Shown: positions 55,303-64,000 of the stretch, piece after piece | Numbering within the stretch: the first letter of the stretch is position 1 | Layout of the letters: every line of letters begins with the position of its first letter | DNA from: Sanguinoderma infundibulare | Lineage: Eukaryota > Basidiomycota > Agaricomycetes > Polyporales > Polyporaceae | DNA: 64,000 bases | Assembly (NCBI GenBank): GCA_032821775.1 | Contig: JAVLRN010000012.1 | Coordinates: 2,170,001-2,234,000, forward strand | Direction of reading: 5' to 3' | Notes under the pieces: model-generated | Seen by the model: only the letters and a program-made list of their open reading frames with translations | Databases searched by the model: none | What the model was told of the DNA's origin: nothing | Made by a program: the position numbers and the translations under genes

Positions 55303-56264
55303 TCTGAGGCTTGAGGTGCGCTATAGATCTTATTAGATGATGCTGATGATTTTGCGCCGTCGGGTACTCGAGAGGCGTGCATATATCAAGTTACTCGATC
55401 CTCGCATATAGAGCTATCGTAGATGCTTGTTTCACGTATAGGCCAAGGTTTAGCATTGATTTTTACGTCTTTCCGGCTGTTCTGTTCGACTGGTCGGCTT
55501 CGGAACCTTGCGCACGGCATGCTGAAGATACTTGGTCGCGAAACGGACCAGCCCCAAGTGAGTGCTTGTATAAACTGGAGCGAGAACTGGAGCTGACAAT
55601 ACTCTCTTCAGGGAGCCGCTACGCAGTTAGACAATATCTGATGTATATACCATGAAGCCCAAGAGTTTGTGGATGGTCTTGTCTCTGACCGGGACCATGT
55701 TGCATGCACACCAAGGGTTGACATGCCCGTGCCCAAGCTAGAACGTGTCCGCCGTCTTGTTTATGCAGTCACGCAAATGTTGCTAACATATATTGTCTCG
55801 TTGACAGAGTTGCTTATGCATCGTGCAAAATTGTGAACGCATAGAAAGCCACCATTATTTTCCCTGCTATTGCTCTGCACATGCGGGATGGGCTATCGGG
55901 CCTCCCTAAGATGTCCCTATATCACAGTCTCTAGTATGAGTGTTTCACTATGAATTCTGAGCGCGAGCCCTCGCGGTAACCGTCCCACCCTGCAGTATTC
56001 TGAAATGCAGTCACTATCACGGCGATCACGCCCTTCAGGACGGAGAAAACATCTGCCGGAAGCGCGGGTCGGACTTACTTAAGGAGGATGTTCGGGAAAT
56101 TACTTGAACTCAAAGGTCAGGCTTCCGCGTGTGACAAACCATTTCACAGACTAGTATATCTTCCGCAATGCCCTGGAGTGCTTATCTGCAGCTCCCCTCA
56201 GAGTCCAAGCGAGATTTCCAACCCGTAGACTTCATAAGTTATCAACGGCAACGAGTGGACCACA
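55303..56264. other. Gene-free stretch
   Basis: About 960 bases with AT-rich patches (several ATATAT motifs) and no supported frame. It holds the 3' end of the Sec14-like gene and the promoter of the epimerase-like gene. An upstream ATG at 56168 opens an 83-codon frame overlapping the real start in another frame and is a possible upstream ORF. Confidence 0.4.
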
Positions 56265-57532
56265 ATGGCAACGAAGACCCCCATCTTCATCACTGGCGTC
56301 ACCGGTTCGTCTGGCCCGTTATTCTTTCGTCCCGTTGGGTGCTCACCTTCATTCGCAGGTTATATCGGAGGGGCTCTGTTGTATCGTCTCCTAAATCACC
56401 CCAGCGCCGGAACGTTTGAGATTACAGCTCTTGTGCGCAATCCGGCAAAGGCGAAGGTCTTGGAGTCGCAATTCGGTGTGAAGACGCTTGTCGCGGACCA
56501 CTCCGAACGTGACAAGATTGAGCAAGTTGTTGCCGAGAACCATGTTATCTTCCACATCGTATGTTGTTCGTGCGCATCATCATCGTAAAGCTTGCACTGA
56601 TGGGAATGTACTTAGGCCGACTCGGACGACGAGCCGCTCATCAGAGCCATCTTAAGAGGTATTAGGAACCGCCACGCCAAGCTCGGCGACCTTCCCATCC
56701 TCATCCACACCGTAAGCACTCGTACTTCCTACTCCCACGGTCCGTTCACGGAACAGGCGCATACAGTCAGGCACCGGCCTCCTCACCGACGATGCGCGTG
56801 GGGAGTACGCTACCGAAACCGTCTACAGCGATCTGAACGTCGAGCAACTCAAGGCGATCCCGCCCACCGCGTTCCACCGCAACGTCGATCTGCTCGTCAT
56901 CAATGCGGACGCAGAGGATGGCTATGCGCGCACGCATATCGTCCTGCCCTCAACCGTCTACGGCATCGCGAAGCACCCGCTGGTTGACGCCGGCATCTCG
57001 AACCCTCACTCGATGCAGATCCCGAAGCTCATCCGCACCGCGCTCGCCCGCAAGCGCGCCGGCGTCGTCGGCAAGGGCCTCTCGCTCTGGCCGAGCGTGC
57101 ACATCGACGACAGTGAGTCGCCAAATTCCTATTCCCCATCAGTGCACTTGCTGACTCATACTGGCACGCACAGTCGCAGAGATGTTCACTGTCCTCTTCG
57201 ACAGCATCGTCCGCGACCCGACCACGACCGGGCACGGCTGGGAGGGCCTCTACTTCGGAGAGTCGGGCGAGCACCGCTGGCTCGACATCAGCCTCGCCAT
57301 CGGCCGCGCGATGCACGAGCTCGGGCTCGCGGACGACCCGGCCCCGACGCCGTTCTCGCACGAGGAGCTCCTGGAGTACTTTGGGAGCGAGTGGTTCGGG
57401 TACTATTATGGCACGAACTCGCGCGCGCGGGCCGACCGGGGGAGAGCGCTCGGGTGGAAGGCGAAATACTCGACGGAGGACATGCTGGCGAGCATTAGGC
57501 CGGAGGTGGAGCTGTATGCGAAGAAGCAGTAG
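56265..57532 (+). CDS. NAD-dependent epimerase/dehydratase-like protein
   Basis: The first exon reads MATKTPIFITGVTG and joins after a 68-76 nt intron to YIGGALLYRLLNHPSAGTFE, giving the Rossmann motif GxTGYIGG. Next come ITALVRNPAKAKVLESQFGV, LVADHSERDKIEQVVAENH, ADSDDEPLIRAILRGIR, SGTGLLTDDARGEYATETVY, HIVLPSTVYGIAKHPLVDAG and GLSLWPSVHIDD. The C-terminal part is GLYFGESGEHRWLDISLAIG and EYFGSEWFGYYYGTNSRARA, ending VELYAKKQ. This is the SDR-extended NAD(P)-binding type seen in many fungal genomes as NAD(P)-binding protein. The substrate is unknown. The canonical YxxxK is not in its usual place, so catalysis is uncertain. Five exons chain without a frame break. Confidence 0.88.
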
Positions 57533-57627
57533 GGGCCCGTTGTGAGCAAAGAAGGTTAAGGTGAAGTGAAGCGTTACATGATGTATAACGAACTCGCGAG
57601 TCGATATCTGTGCCGTGTGACAGGATG

Positions 57628-57960
57628 CAACGGCTACACAGATTGATTATTCCTCTGAGCATCACTGGCCACGTTGGCTGCGGACTTGCCCGCATGACGG
57701 GTGATCCTGAAAACCTCCTGCTGCTCCTTGACGGGAGTCGCATCGATCACCGGGCTGCCCTCTACGAGAATGGCGTACAGGACGGAGACATACTCGATGT
57801 CGTCGTCGACAGATACGGCGGCGGTCGTCCTTCTAGTGTCTCTCTCTGCAAGCATCCTATCCCAGATGGTGACATCACAGTCGTCTGGATTAAGGACGTA
57901 CTCGTTGAATCAGAGGCCTCAAAGATGAAGAGGAACGAGGTAAGTATTCAATTTACCCAC
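57628..57960 (+). pseudogene. SUMO-like (Rad60-SLD) beta-grasp fragment
   Basis: The translated stretch DPENLLLLLDGSRIDHRAAL and YENGVQDGDILDVVVDRYGG is the second half of a SUMO/Rad60-SLD ubiquitin-like domain (compare the usual LxFDGxRI and DGDxIDVxxxQxGG). The first half of the fold is not recognisable upstream, and the tail (DITVVWIKDVLVESEASKMK) runs to a stop near 58018. It could be the end of a gene whose first exons I cannot see, but nothing fits between here and the epimerase-like gene 80 bases away. A fragment is likelier. Not to be confused with the small SUMO genes, which end in Gly-Gly. Confidence 0.5.
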
Positions 57961-58325
57961 TTCATGTTCAACTTCGGGTACTTACGCTGGCGAAGACCCT
58001 GTCTCTAGCCTTTAGACATCATCTCCTTCTCCATCGTCATACTACCGAGTATCTCTAGATTTGATGGTCATGTCCCATAATTCAGTTCAGTCCAGTTCAA
58101 ATTCCCGTTTATTGCCCATGGGAGCCTTATGGTAGGTAGTAGGTACTGTAATAGCTACTGTAAGTAGAGTCGGAGTCGAGCAATACATGACCCGAAGGAG
58201 CATTTATATTGCCGATTTCTGTGATCTGCGCGTGATATAACGTAGATAGTTCTACGTGTGAGCGTCGTTAATTACTGAACAATTGCTTTATATACGGAGT
58301 TTAAAAATCGATGTAACATGGGATG

Positions 58326-58330
58326 AAAAA
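58326..58330 (-). terminator. RNA polymerase III terminator of tRNA-Glu
   Basis: A run of five T on the minus strand, 20 bases past the tRNA 3' end, fits the usual Pol III stop signal. Confidence 0.6.
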
Positions 58331-58349
58331 GCGTCAGAAAGCTGGTCGA

Positions 58350-58421
58350 TTCCGACACGGGGAATCGAACCCCGGGCTATCGCGTGAGAGGCGATAATGT
58401 TAGCCACTACACCATATCGGA
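58350..58421 (-). tRNA. tRNA-Glu (anticodon CTC)
   Basis: On the minus strand the sequence folds into a full cloverleaf. The acceptor arm is TCCGATA paired with TGTCGGA, followed by discriminator A. The D arm is GGTGTAGTGGCTAACA, and the anticodon arm is ATCGC-CTCTCAC-GCGAT, with anticodon CTC reading GAG. The T arm is CCGGGGTTCGAATCCCCG. The A box (TGGTGTAGTGG-type) and B box (GGTTCGAATCC) internal promoters are intact. There is no intron. It lies between the SUMO-like fragment and the beta-grasp/KPVIYLFPP gene. Confidence 0.97.
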
Positions 58422-58571
58422 GACATTGGCAGTTACCCATCTAATATAGAGAGCGATGTTCGAGCGGGGCTGTGCAGTCCCGACACCCGGCGAGTCATCT
58501 TTTTGAACTCCTTCGGTATCTTTGACGACTTCTTTCATTAGCGACACACATATTCGTTGCCAGAGGAGGTG

Positions 58572-59916
58572 ATGATGCGAATGAAACTATCCGGCCTACC
58601 CAACGCTGAAGGAATCGTGCGCGTGCGGTGGAAGACACGCGTCGCGGGATTCGATACTGGGACAACACAGGTGTGTAACTTCCCGGTTGGGGCAACATCA
58701 CGCGTATCCTGACGGTGCTGTACGTGTAGGAAATCGTCCAGAAAGCTCGCGCACACTTTCGTCTCGGACAGACTCGCGAAAGCCTGCTCGTCCTAGTCAC
58801 CCACCTCGACGGGGAGGACATCGAGGTGACGGACGACATCTTGAAGCGCCTCCCCGGCGGAGCGACTGTCACCCTCATCAAGCTTCCAGCGTGTGTAGAA
58901 TCTGACGATGAGGGCAAATCGCCGGCGTCCTCTTCCTCCGATGTCAAACATGAGGCCGAGGCCGATACTTCTGCACCAGGAGGATCTATATCCCACCCCT
59001 TGTGAGTTTTGTTGGTGTTTTATCTTTCCTCCCTTAGCGAATCTCATATCGGCGACATCACTTGCACCTATCATATTTCCATAGCGTCCCTCCCCGCGCT
59101 CCACCGAATCCGTCCCTAATTCCGGATCCATTCAATGGACTCCCTCCGCTCCCCCCTTCAGGGAATTTACCACCGACGAGGAACGGAAAACCAATGACCT
59201 TCCGCAAACCCGTCATCTACCTCTTTCCTCCTCAGCCCATCTCGCACGCGGACGTTTCTGTCCGTCTCGTACCCCAGTGGACGTTCTCCCACGTGTATCC
59301 CCTGTCCGAAATCAAGCCGCTCGAGGACGGACGGACGACGGTCACTTGGTCGGTGTCGGCCAGCCCGGACGGCACGCTCATCGAGAAAGGATCCGAGCTC
59401 GAACTCTCGTATCTCTTCTGGGAGGCAGTCGCACGCTCCGGTGCGCCCCCGAGCCCGCCCTTGGATCCAGTAGATGGCGTTCACGTCGAGCACTTCGACC
59501 CTGCTAACCCGTCGCTTGGACCGGACACACCGACCGCCGTCCTGCTCCCGTTCAGCGAGCTCTTGCCGTACCTCGACGGCGTGCTCAAGAGTCTGACACT
59601 CCACACGGCAGCACGGAACGACTTCATCACGTATTGGCTACCGGCTCTGTCGAAGCAGCCGTACGTCGCGCTTCGCTTCCTGCCCCAATCCGTCTACGAG
59701 CGCGCCGCGGAGATGGAGGTGCAGCCGGCCCCAGACGTTGTCACTCGCGTCATGATGCTCTTCCGCTGCGTGCCTGCCGTTGAGGCTGAGATGTGGACGA
59801 CGGCGCGCGCTAGAGCGAGCGCGGTCGACTGGGCGAGCGTCGTTGGCGTGGAGGCCCGGGCTCTTGATACAAGCTTCTTCAGAGTCCTCGAGTGGGGCGG
59901 CATGGAGGTTATCTGA
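58572..59916 (+). CDS. Uncharacterised basidiomycete protein with beta-grasp-like N-terminus
   Basis: Three exons: 58572-58670, 58730-59001 and 59086-59916. Exons 1-2 read MMRMKLSGLPNAEGIVRVRW, KTRVAGFDTGTTQ, EIVQKARAHFRLGQTRESLL and GEDIEVTDDILKRLPGGATV. The pattern VRVRW...VQKARAHF...LDGEDI...LKRLPGGATV resembles a ubiquitin-like beta-grasp domain, which I infer rather than recognise. After an acidic Ser-rich linker, exon 3 carries a conserved domain beginning KPVIYLFPPQPISHADVSVR and LVPQWTFSHVYPLSEIKPL. It continues VTWSVSASPDGTLIEKGSEL, LSYLFWEA, NDFITYWLPALSKQPYVALR and FRCVPAVEAEMWTTARARAS, and ends EWGGMEVI. This domain occurs widely in Agaricomycetes without an assigned function. A broken paralogue of the N-terminal exons lies at 60.4-61.0 kb. 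Confidence 0.75.
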
Positions 59917-60395
59917 GCCGGCGGTGTGCCCTGCGTTTCGGTGGACAAGGTATAAACGTCTCGGCATTGGTCGCGCTGTGTACGATATTTTCGTGTGTGG
60001 ACATTGTAAGTTCGAGTCGGAGGGCGTCTGTTGAAATATCTAGGGAAACATGGACCCCGCCCCCGCCATGTATAGCTCCAGTTTCGAAACGTTCTTGATT
60101 TAAGCAGTGCGTGTATTCAGCGGACCCGGAGTTGTTTGTCACCGTATGGTATCTTGAATGTCGAGTGATGGGATCTACTGGCACGTTTCTGACGTTACTA
60201 TACGCCTCGTGTAACTCGCTGCAGCTGTAAGTAAGAAACGTGGCTGTGGCCATATGCGTCAGATTTCTGAACCTTACCTTTGCCGCAGCAACCACTATAA
60301 ATCGGATTCCTTGCCGCAGACCAGCAAAATCGATTGCTTGGGTTCTTTCCTCTCTTTCAATCCCTGAACATCCCGTCTCGTTTACATCAAGATTC
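59917..60395. other. Intergenic stretch
   Basis: About 480 bases between the gene and its broken paralogue. It contains a TATAAATC-like element at about 60296, which could be a relic promoter of the paralogue. No other feature is seen. Confidence 0.4.
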
Positions 60396-61015
60396 AGCCC
60401 CTGCGACAATGTCATCAGTTGTCTCCTCGCCTCTTTGCGTGTCCAGTGGGGCACACGCACAGCAGGGTTCAACAATGGCGGCAGCGCTGCCGTAAGCAAA
60501 GACGGCAATCATTCTCACCGTCCTCCCACCTGAATGTACGAATGTACTCGTAGGACATCATAGAAAAGGCCCGGAAGCATTTTCGCCTCAGCTTTACCTC
60601 CGATGAGCTCGTATTGACTGGCGAGGTGGAGGGACATCAGATCGAGCTCCACGGACGACATGCTCGACCGCCTGAGAAGTGGATCCATCGTCGTCTTGAC
60701 GCGGATCCTGGGGCAAGCATCCGACCCGCAATTTTCGCTTGGAAATTCCTCCGAAGCTACGCTTGTCGCAGTCGCACCTGTGGACCAAATTTCAGGCATA
60801 GGGTAGGTGCAACCAATTGAATGCTGTAGCACTTACTCACATTCAATTGTCAGAGAAACACACGATTCGCTTTCGGGAGGCTCATCGGGACAGCCCGTTG
60901 TACAACGCCGGACGACCCAGACCAGTAGCACAAATGTGGCCGGAGGACACCTGTATAACGAGTCGCTGCCTAATGCCGGGGGCCAGATTGTTGTCGAGGG
61001 GTGAGTCCAACATGT
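60396..61015 (+). pseudogene. Broken paralogue of the 58.6-kb gene (N-terminal exons)
   Basis: RVQWGTRTAGFNNGGSAA, an intron with GTAAGC donor and GTAG acceptor, then DIIEKARKHFRLSFTSDELV, align with VRVRWKTRVAGFDTGTTQ and EIVQKARAHFRLGQTRESLL at the same intron position. After ...GHQIEL one extra C shifts the frame. The continuation (TDDMLDRLRSGSIVVLTRI) matches TDDILKRLPGGATVTLIKL only in the shifted frame. No start codon precedes the first block in its own frame. The downstream part (ETHDSLSGGSSGQPVVQRRT, then LYNESLPNAGGQIVVEG) is low complexity, and the conserved KPVIYLFPP domain is absent. All this points to a truncated pseudogene. Confidence 0.75.
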
Positions 61016-61121
61016 CGTTACGAAATAGTGGATTCCCAGAACCAGAAGCTCACAGTGGTTTTGCCACGCTTACCGAAAGGTTCGGTGGGAGAGAACTCGA
61101 TAACGCCAGAACCCTGTCTTA

Positions 61122-62005
61122 CTACAATGTCGGGCGCGAGAGTACAGAGTCTGCCCCGATCTCCACCAAGTTCCGCCCCCCGTCTGTGATCCTCCCCAAA
61201 GTCATCATGCGGCCCAACCCGACATGTACGCCCTTCCCTTTGAACTTCTCGCCGATTGCTTGGCCCCGTGCACGGACGAGGGTGCGGTCACACGTCGCAG
61301 CAGCTTTGATTCCAGCTGGGAACGCGGTCGCGAAGTCAGTGCCGCGCACCCTGAGCGGCCTGTCCTCGAGGCAGAGCCCCGGCCACTCGTCGCTGACCGC
61401 TACAATGTTTCCGACACAGCGATCCCCCCGAAAGCCAGCACCGGTGACAGCGGTGACCTTCCGCTCGATCTCCAGCTGGAGATGAGAGTCTTTGCCTTTG
61501 CCTTGGCTTGCGCCTAGTGGGGCTAAAGTCGGGTATTCGCAGGGATCCCGGAGGAGGCGGCGACTTGACGGACGTTGAGGAGAAGACACCTGGCATTGGA
61601 GAAGCTGAGGGGACCGGGAACGAGGAGAAGGAGAAGGAGTAGGAAGATATGGGTAATGTGATCAGAGCTGAACGTAGAGGCTGTCAGCGTGTGTTTATGC
61701 AGAGGAAAGGACGGGGACAGGTGGGAAATGAGACCAAGGAGGCGCAACTTAAAACAAAATACGTACTGGTTTCAGTAGGAGGATCACCACTTGTCGTCGT
61801 CTGCACGATGGAAGTAACGGACGCGAGGGAAGTCGCGTTAGAGGCAGCCGATGGAAGACACCACGCTGGAGGCTGGGGATGAGAGCGGCGCGGACGCAGA
61901 GGCAGTGTCTGTCGACGAGCCGTTAGAAGCAGCAGCATTGGTGGAGATCGCCAGGAGGAGAAGTGTGCAGACGGCCGACAGTTTGGAGTTCAAGATGAGC
62001 GCCAT
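61122..62005 (-). pseudogene. Truncated GH3 beta-glucosidase
   Basis: The N-terminus is a good signal peptide (MALILNSKLSAVCTLLLLAI, start 62005) followed by a Ser/Thr linker that changes frame near 61845 (VSSIGCL-stop in one frame, AASNATSLASVTSIVQTTTS in the other). The GH3 N-terminal domain is then clear: LEIERKVTAVTG, GDRCVGNIVAVS, WPGLCLEDRPLRVRGTDFAT, AFPAGIKAAATCDRTLVRAR, GQAIGEKFKGKGVHVGLGRM and GRITDGGRNLVEIGADSVL. It stops at 61122. Functional GH3 enzymes are 700-850 residues; here the nucleophile Asp region (usually SDW) and the whole second half are gone. Conserved positions have also drifted (SPLGVR to RPLRVR, NWEG to NLVE). The right end abuts the broken paralogue on the other strand. 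Confidence 0.8.
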
Positions 62006-63208
62006 AGTGCCGAGGTCGACCAAATCCTATGGAGGCCGGAGATAGTCGAGCCGTAAGGGGTACGAATCATGGCGAAGTGCATTATATACCCGTCCCCTTC
62101 ACGGATGAGTGCTGAGAACATGGATAGGTTCTGTGGACAGGTTGTGGTCACCGGATTGAGTAGGGTTGGATTACTGATAATAATGGAAGTGAGCGACATG
62201 GACAACAGAAGGCGAGGAGGCATACATCTAACCCTCTTTCGCCGCAATTGAAACATTGTCAAAACAGTCCTGCTGACACCACCACGGAGTCTGTGTCAAC
62301 CCGGTGACGAGGCAGGGCCCGTTTTGTATGTTCTAAGAGGTGCTGTCACAACGATGGGACCTACGGGACTGTCAGCTTGAACATGGCATAGCGGCCCGAA
62401 AGATCCTCGTCCTACGGACCGACTCTCGTAGCATCTTCGCCTAATGGACCGGGCGATGTAGTATCTCTAGGGACGGGGAAAACGTAAGTGTAACAAAAGC
62501 GCTCGATGCGATCTCGGGCGACGAGAACAACATGGCCTATTGTGAATGTTCAAGCGGAGGAGTGGTGATGGAAGCCCGGATGGTTCGGTCGCGCTCCCGA
62601 GGCAAGTTCACATCGCTGACGTGGCTCCGTCCGTATACGTTATACATACATAGACCTACCAGGTCTTACCTATGTGGCTAGGAACCTTGCTTTGATACAC
62701 AGTCATGTCACGAGGGCTGGGCGCAGCGGGAAGGGGGATTGCTAATACGACGAAAGGCCCATGAAGACGTGAAAATTCAAAACGCCATGACTCGGGGGCG
62801 CGCACCAAGGACAACAGCTGACATCAGAGCAAGTCCAGTAGAAAATGACCAAGATCCGACTTACCAGTCAATGAGACATGTACTCCGAGGTATCCATGCC
62901 ATTGTTGTTGCGTCAAGCGGGAGTGGGTTTGGAGCACGGCCAATTCCGGTCGTCTTTTGCGAGAGCGGTAGGTTTCCGGAGCGCCCGTGCGCCTCTTGTT
63001 CCTCTCTCCCAAAATGCACCGAATCGCTACTGTTTGAAGTCAACTTAGAGTCAACTTGACATCGTACCAAAGTGCAAAGCCCATTACCATGAAGAATCGG
63101 ATGATCGGTCGCACGCTCAACATTGGACGCAAGTCACTGAAGGTTCATTTGGGCATAGCCCTGCCAGTGCGTCAGCCGTTGTTGCATGGAACCTGAATCT
63201 CTTGCAGT
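62006..63208. other. Gene-free stretch
   Basis: About 1.2 kb upstream of the GH3 relic. A TATATACCCG element at about 62081 (minus strand CGGGTATATAA), 75 bases before the relic start, is probably its old TATA box. Short frames elsewhere have no support. Confidence 0.4.
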
Positions 63209-63605
63209 TCATGCACAAGGGCATACATGCTCGAAATCCCATGGAAGACTCGCGTCACCTGTATATCTCGTCCGATAATCAAGTGCCCTTTGTATGTTGC
63301 ACTCTGGTGACATGGAACTTGAAGGCACTTGTCTGGTCCCCAAAGTCATGCCAGCCCGCATCCCACGTAAACCCGAAAGAGTCCTCCATATGCCTAGCGT
63401 ACTTCGGCCAGCTGCACCCACTGTTCCGCACTTCCATCGGTCCTGCGCGTCCTCGGGAGAGATGTCTCCAACGTCGAACACTGAATTCCCACCGTAAAAC
63501 TTCCGCTTCTCTGGACCCAACTTCAACTTAAGGCGGTGGCGTTTCGCATACTCGTGAGGGAATGAAATGCCGGAGCCATCTTTCGCGAGATAACTACCTC
63601 GATAT
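63209..63605 (-). CDS. Coding-like segment of unknown family
   Basis: On the minus strand a frame reads YLAKDGSGISFPHEYAKRHR, LKLKLGPEKRKFYGGNSVFD and VGDISPEDAQDRW and stays open to 63209. A second frame over the second half reads WPKYARHMEDSFGFTWDAGW and HDFGDQTSAFKFHVTRVQHT, which looks equally protein-like. Either an intron or a frameshift joins them. No start codon or family is recognisable. It could be an exon of the right-edge gene's neighbour or a relic. Confidence 0.25.
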
Positions 63606-63723
63606 CAATCATGTAAAGCATGCAGACCAGAGTTCTGCGCTCGGATCACGATTGCATTGGTATTGACGGCATTGTACACAGGTATAAATCCTTCTTTCTG
63701 CTGCGCGGGCACGCTCAGCCCCG

Positions 63724-64000
63724 TCAAGCATAGGCCTTCTCGCGGTACCCGGGCAGGATCTGCGCGGTCCGGTGGACGGGGTCGTTGCGGACGACGTTCT
63801 TCGTGCGCTGCCACTTCTGCTTCGCGAACGTCCACTCTACGGAAACACATTGCATTAGTGTTCGCGTTCATCAACCAAAGCAGCGCGCCATCGCTAAGCA
63901 TCGGGAAGACATTGACCCGTACGCATGCAATGGAAGGAGCCAAAGAAAGCAGAGGGAACGGACGCCCACCTTCCATCGTGGGCACGTGATTACCCGACGC
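63724..64000 (-). CDS. 3' end of a gene running off the right edge, unknown identity
   Basis: The last exon (63836-63724) reads EWTFAKQKWQRTKNVVRNDP and VHRTAQILPGYREKAYA, then stop. It joins across a 131-nt intron (GTGGGC donor at 63967, CGTAG acceptor) to an exon ending GNHVPTMEE at 63968, which continues past the window edge. The C-terminus is basic and compact, without a membrane segment. I do not recognise the family. The clean splice and absence of frame breaks argue that it is a real gene. Confidence 0.5.

Noticed and set aside
61001..61189. Plus-strand continuation of the broken paralogue over the GH3 relic
   Set aside because: It overlaps GH3-derived sequence on the other strand and has no similarity to the intact gene's C-terminal domain, so it is probably chance.
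1..64000. CRISPR arrays, bacterial operons, organelle insertions, viral genes
   Set aside because: No regularly spaced direct repeats, no polycistronic bacterial-type layout, and no organellar or viral protein signatures were seen on either strand.

Overview
This is a eukaryotic, GC-rich window that reads as a filamentous basidiomycete (Agaricomycetes, perhaps Polyporales). The genes are interrupted by many short introns (mostly 50-75 nt, GTRNGT donors and YAG acceptors). Typical fungal families are present: a Zn2Cys6 factor, VTC4, a Mid2-like wall sensor, a vacuolar AVT transporter and several basidiomycete-only families. I found no bacterial, organellar or viral genome signature. Exon joins were worked out by eye, so coordinates for spliced genes are first codon to stop and include introns.

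Layout. 1-2.5 kb has no convincing gene. 2.5-12 kb holds three minus-strand genes: a Ser/Thr-rich single-pass membrane protein, a long paladin-type protein with PTP-like phytase repeats, and eIF6. 12.2-17.5 kb holds NDUFAF7 (head-to-head with eIF6), an NmrA-like oxidoreductase and FRA10AC1. 18-23.7 kb holds VTC4 and, divergently, the RagC/Gtr2 GTPase. Both act at the vacuole/lysosome, in polyphosphate synthesis and in TORC1 nutrient signalling. 25-33.4 kb holds an AhpC/TSA-like protein with a very long disordered N-terminus, divergent from an AVT3/4-type vacuolar amino-acid transporter. 33.4-38.4 kb is poorly resolved and looks like uncharacterised or decaying coding sequence. 38.4-47.3 kb holds a KDM3-type JmjC demethylase, a Zn2Cys6 factor, an uncharacterised basidiomycete family protein and REX4. 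47.7-51.9 kb holds F-box relics, a small methyltransferase, a small unknown gene and an intact F-box-type gene whose tail is duplicated as one of the relics. 53-57.5 kb holds an LYR protein (LYRM5/ETFRF1 type), a Sec14-like protein and an NAD-dependent epimerase-like protein. 57.6-62 kb holds a SUMO-like fragment, tRNA-Glu(CTC), an uncharacterised gene with a broken paralogue beside it, and a truncated GH3 beta-glucosidase. A gene of unknown identity runs off the right edge.

The most notable observations are these: a 9-nt microexon that encodes KHD of the phosphate-sensing SPX motif KKHDK in VTC4; two MITE-like inverted-repeat elements, one of which explains the anomalously long last intron of REX4; a dispersed repeat shared by two intergenic regions 6 kb apart in opposite orientation; an AhpC/TSA domain with one Cys of the expected Cys pair replaced and a roughly 1,150-residue disordered extension; and a cluster of gene relics in the right-hand third. 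I saw no CRISPR array, operon or biosynthetic gene cluster. I also saw nothing I would call a wholly new multi-gene system.
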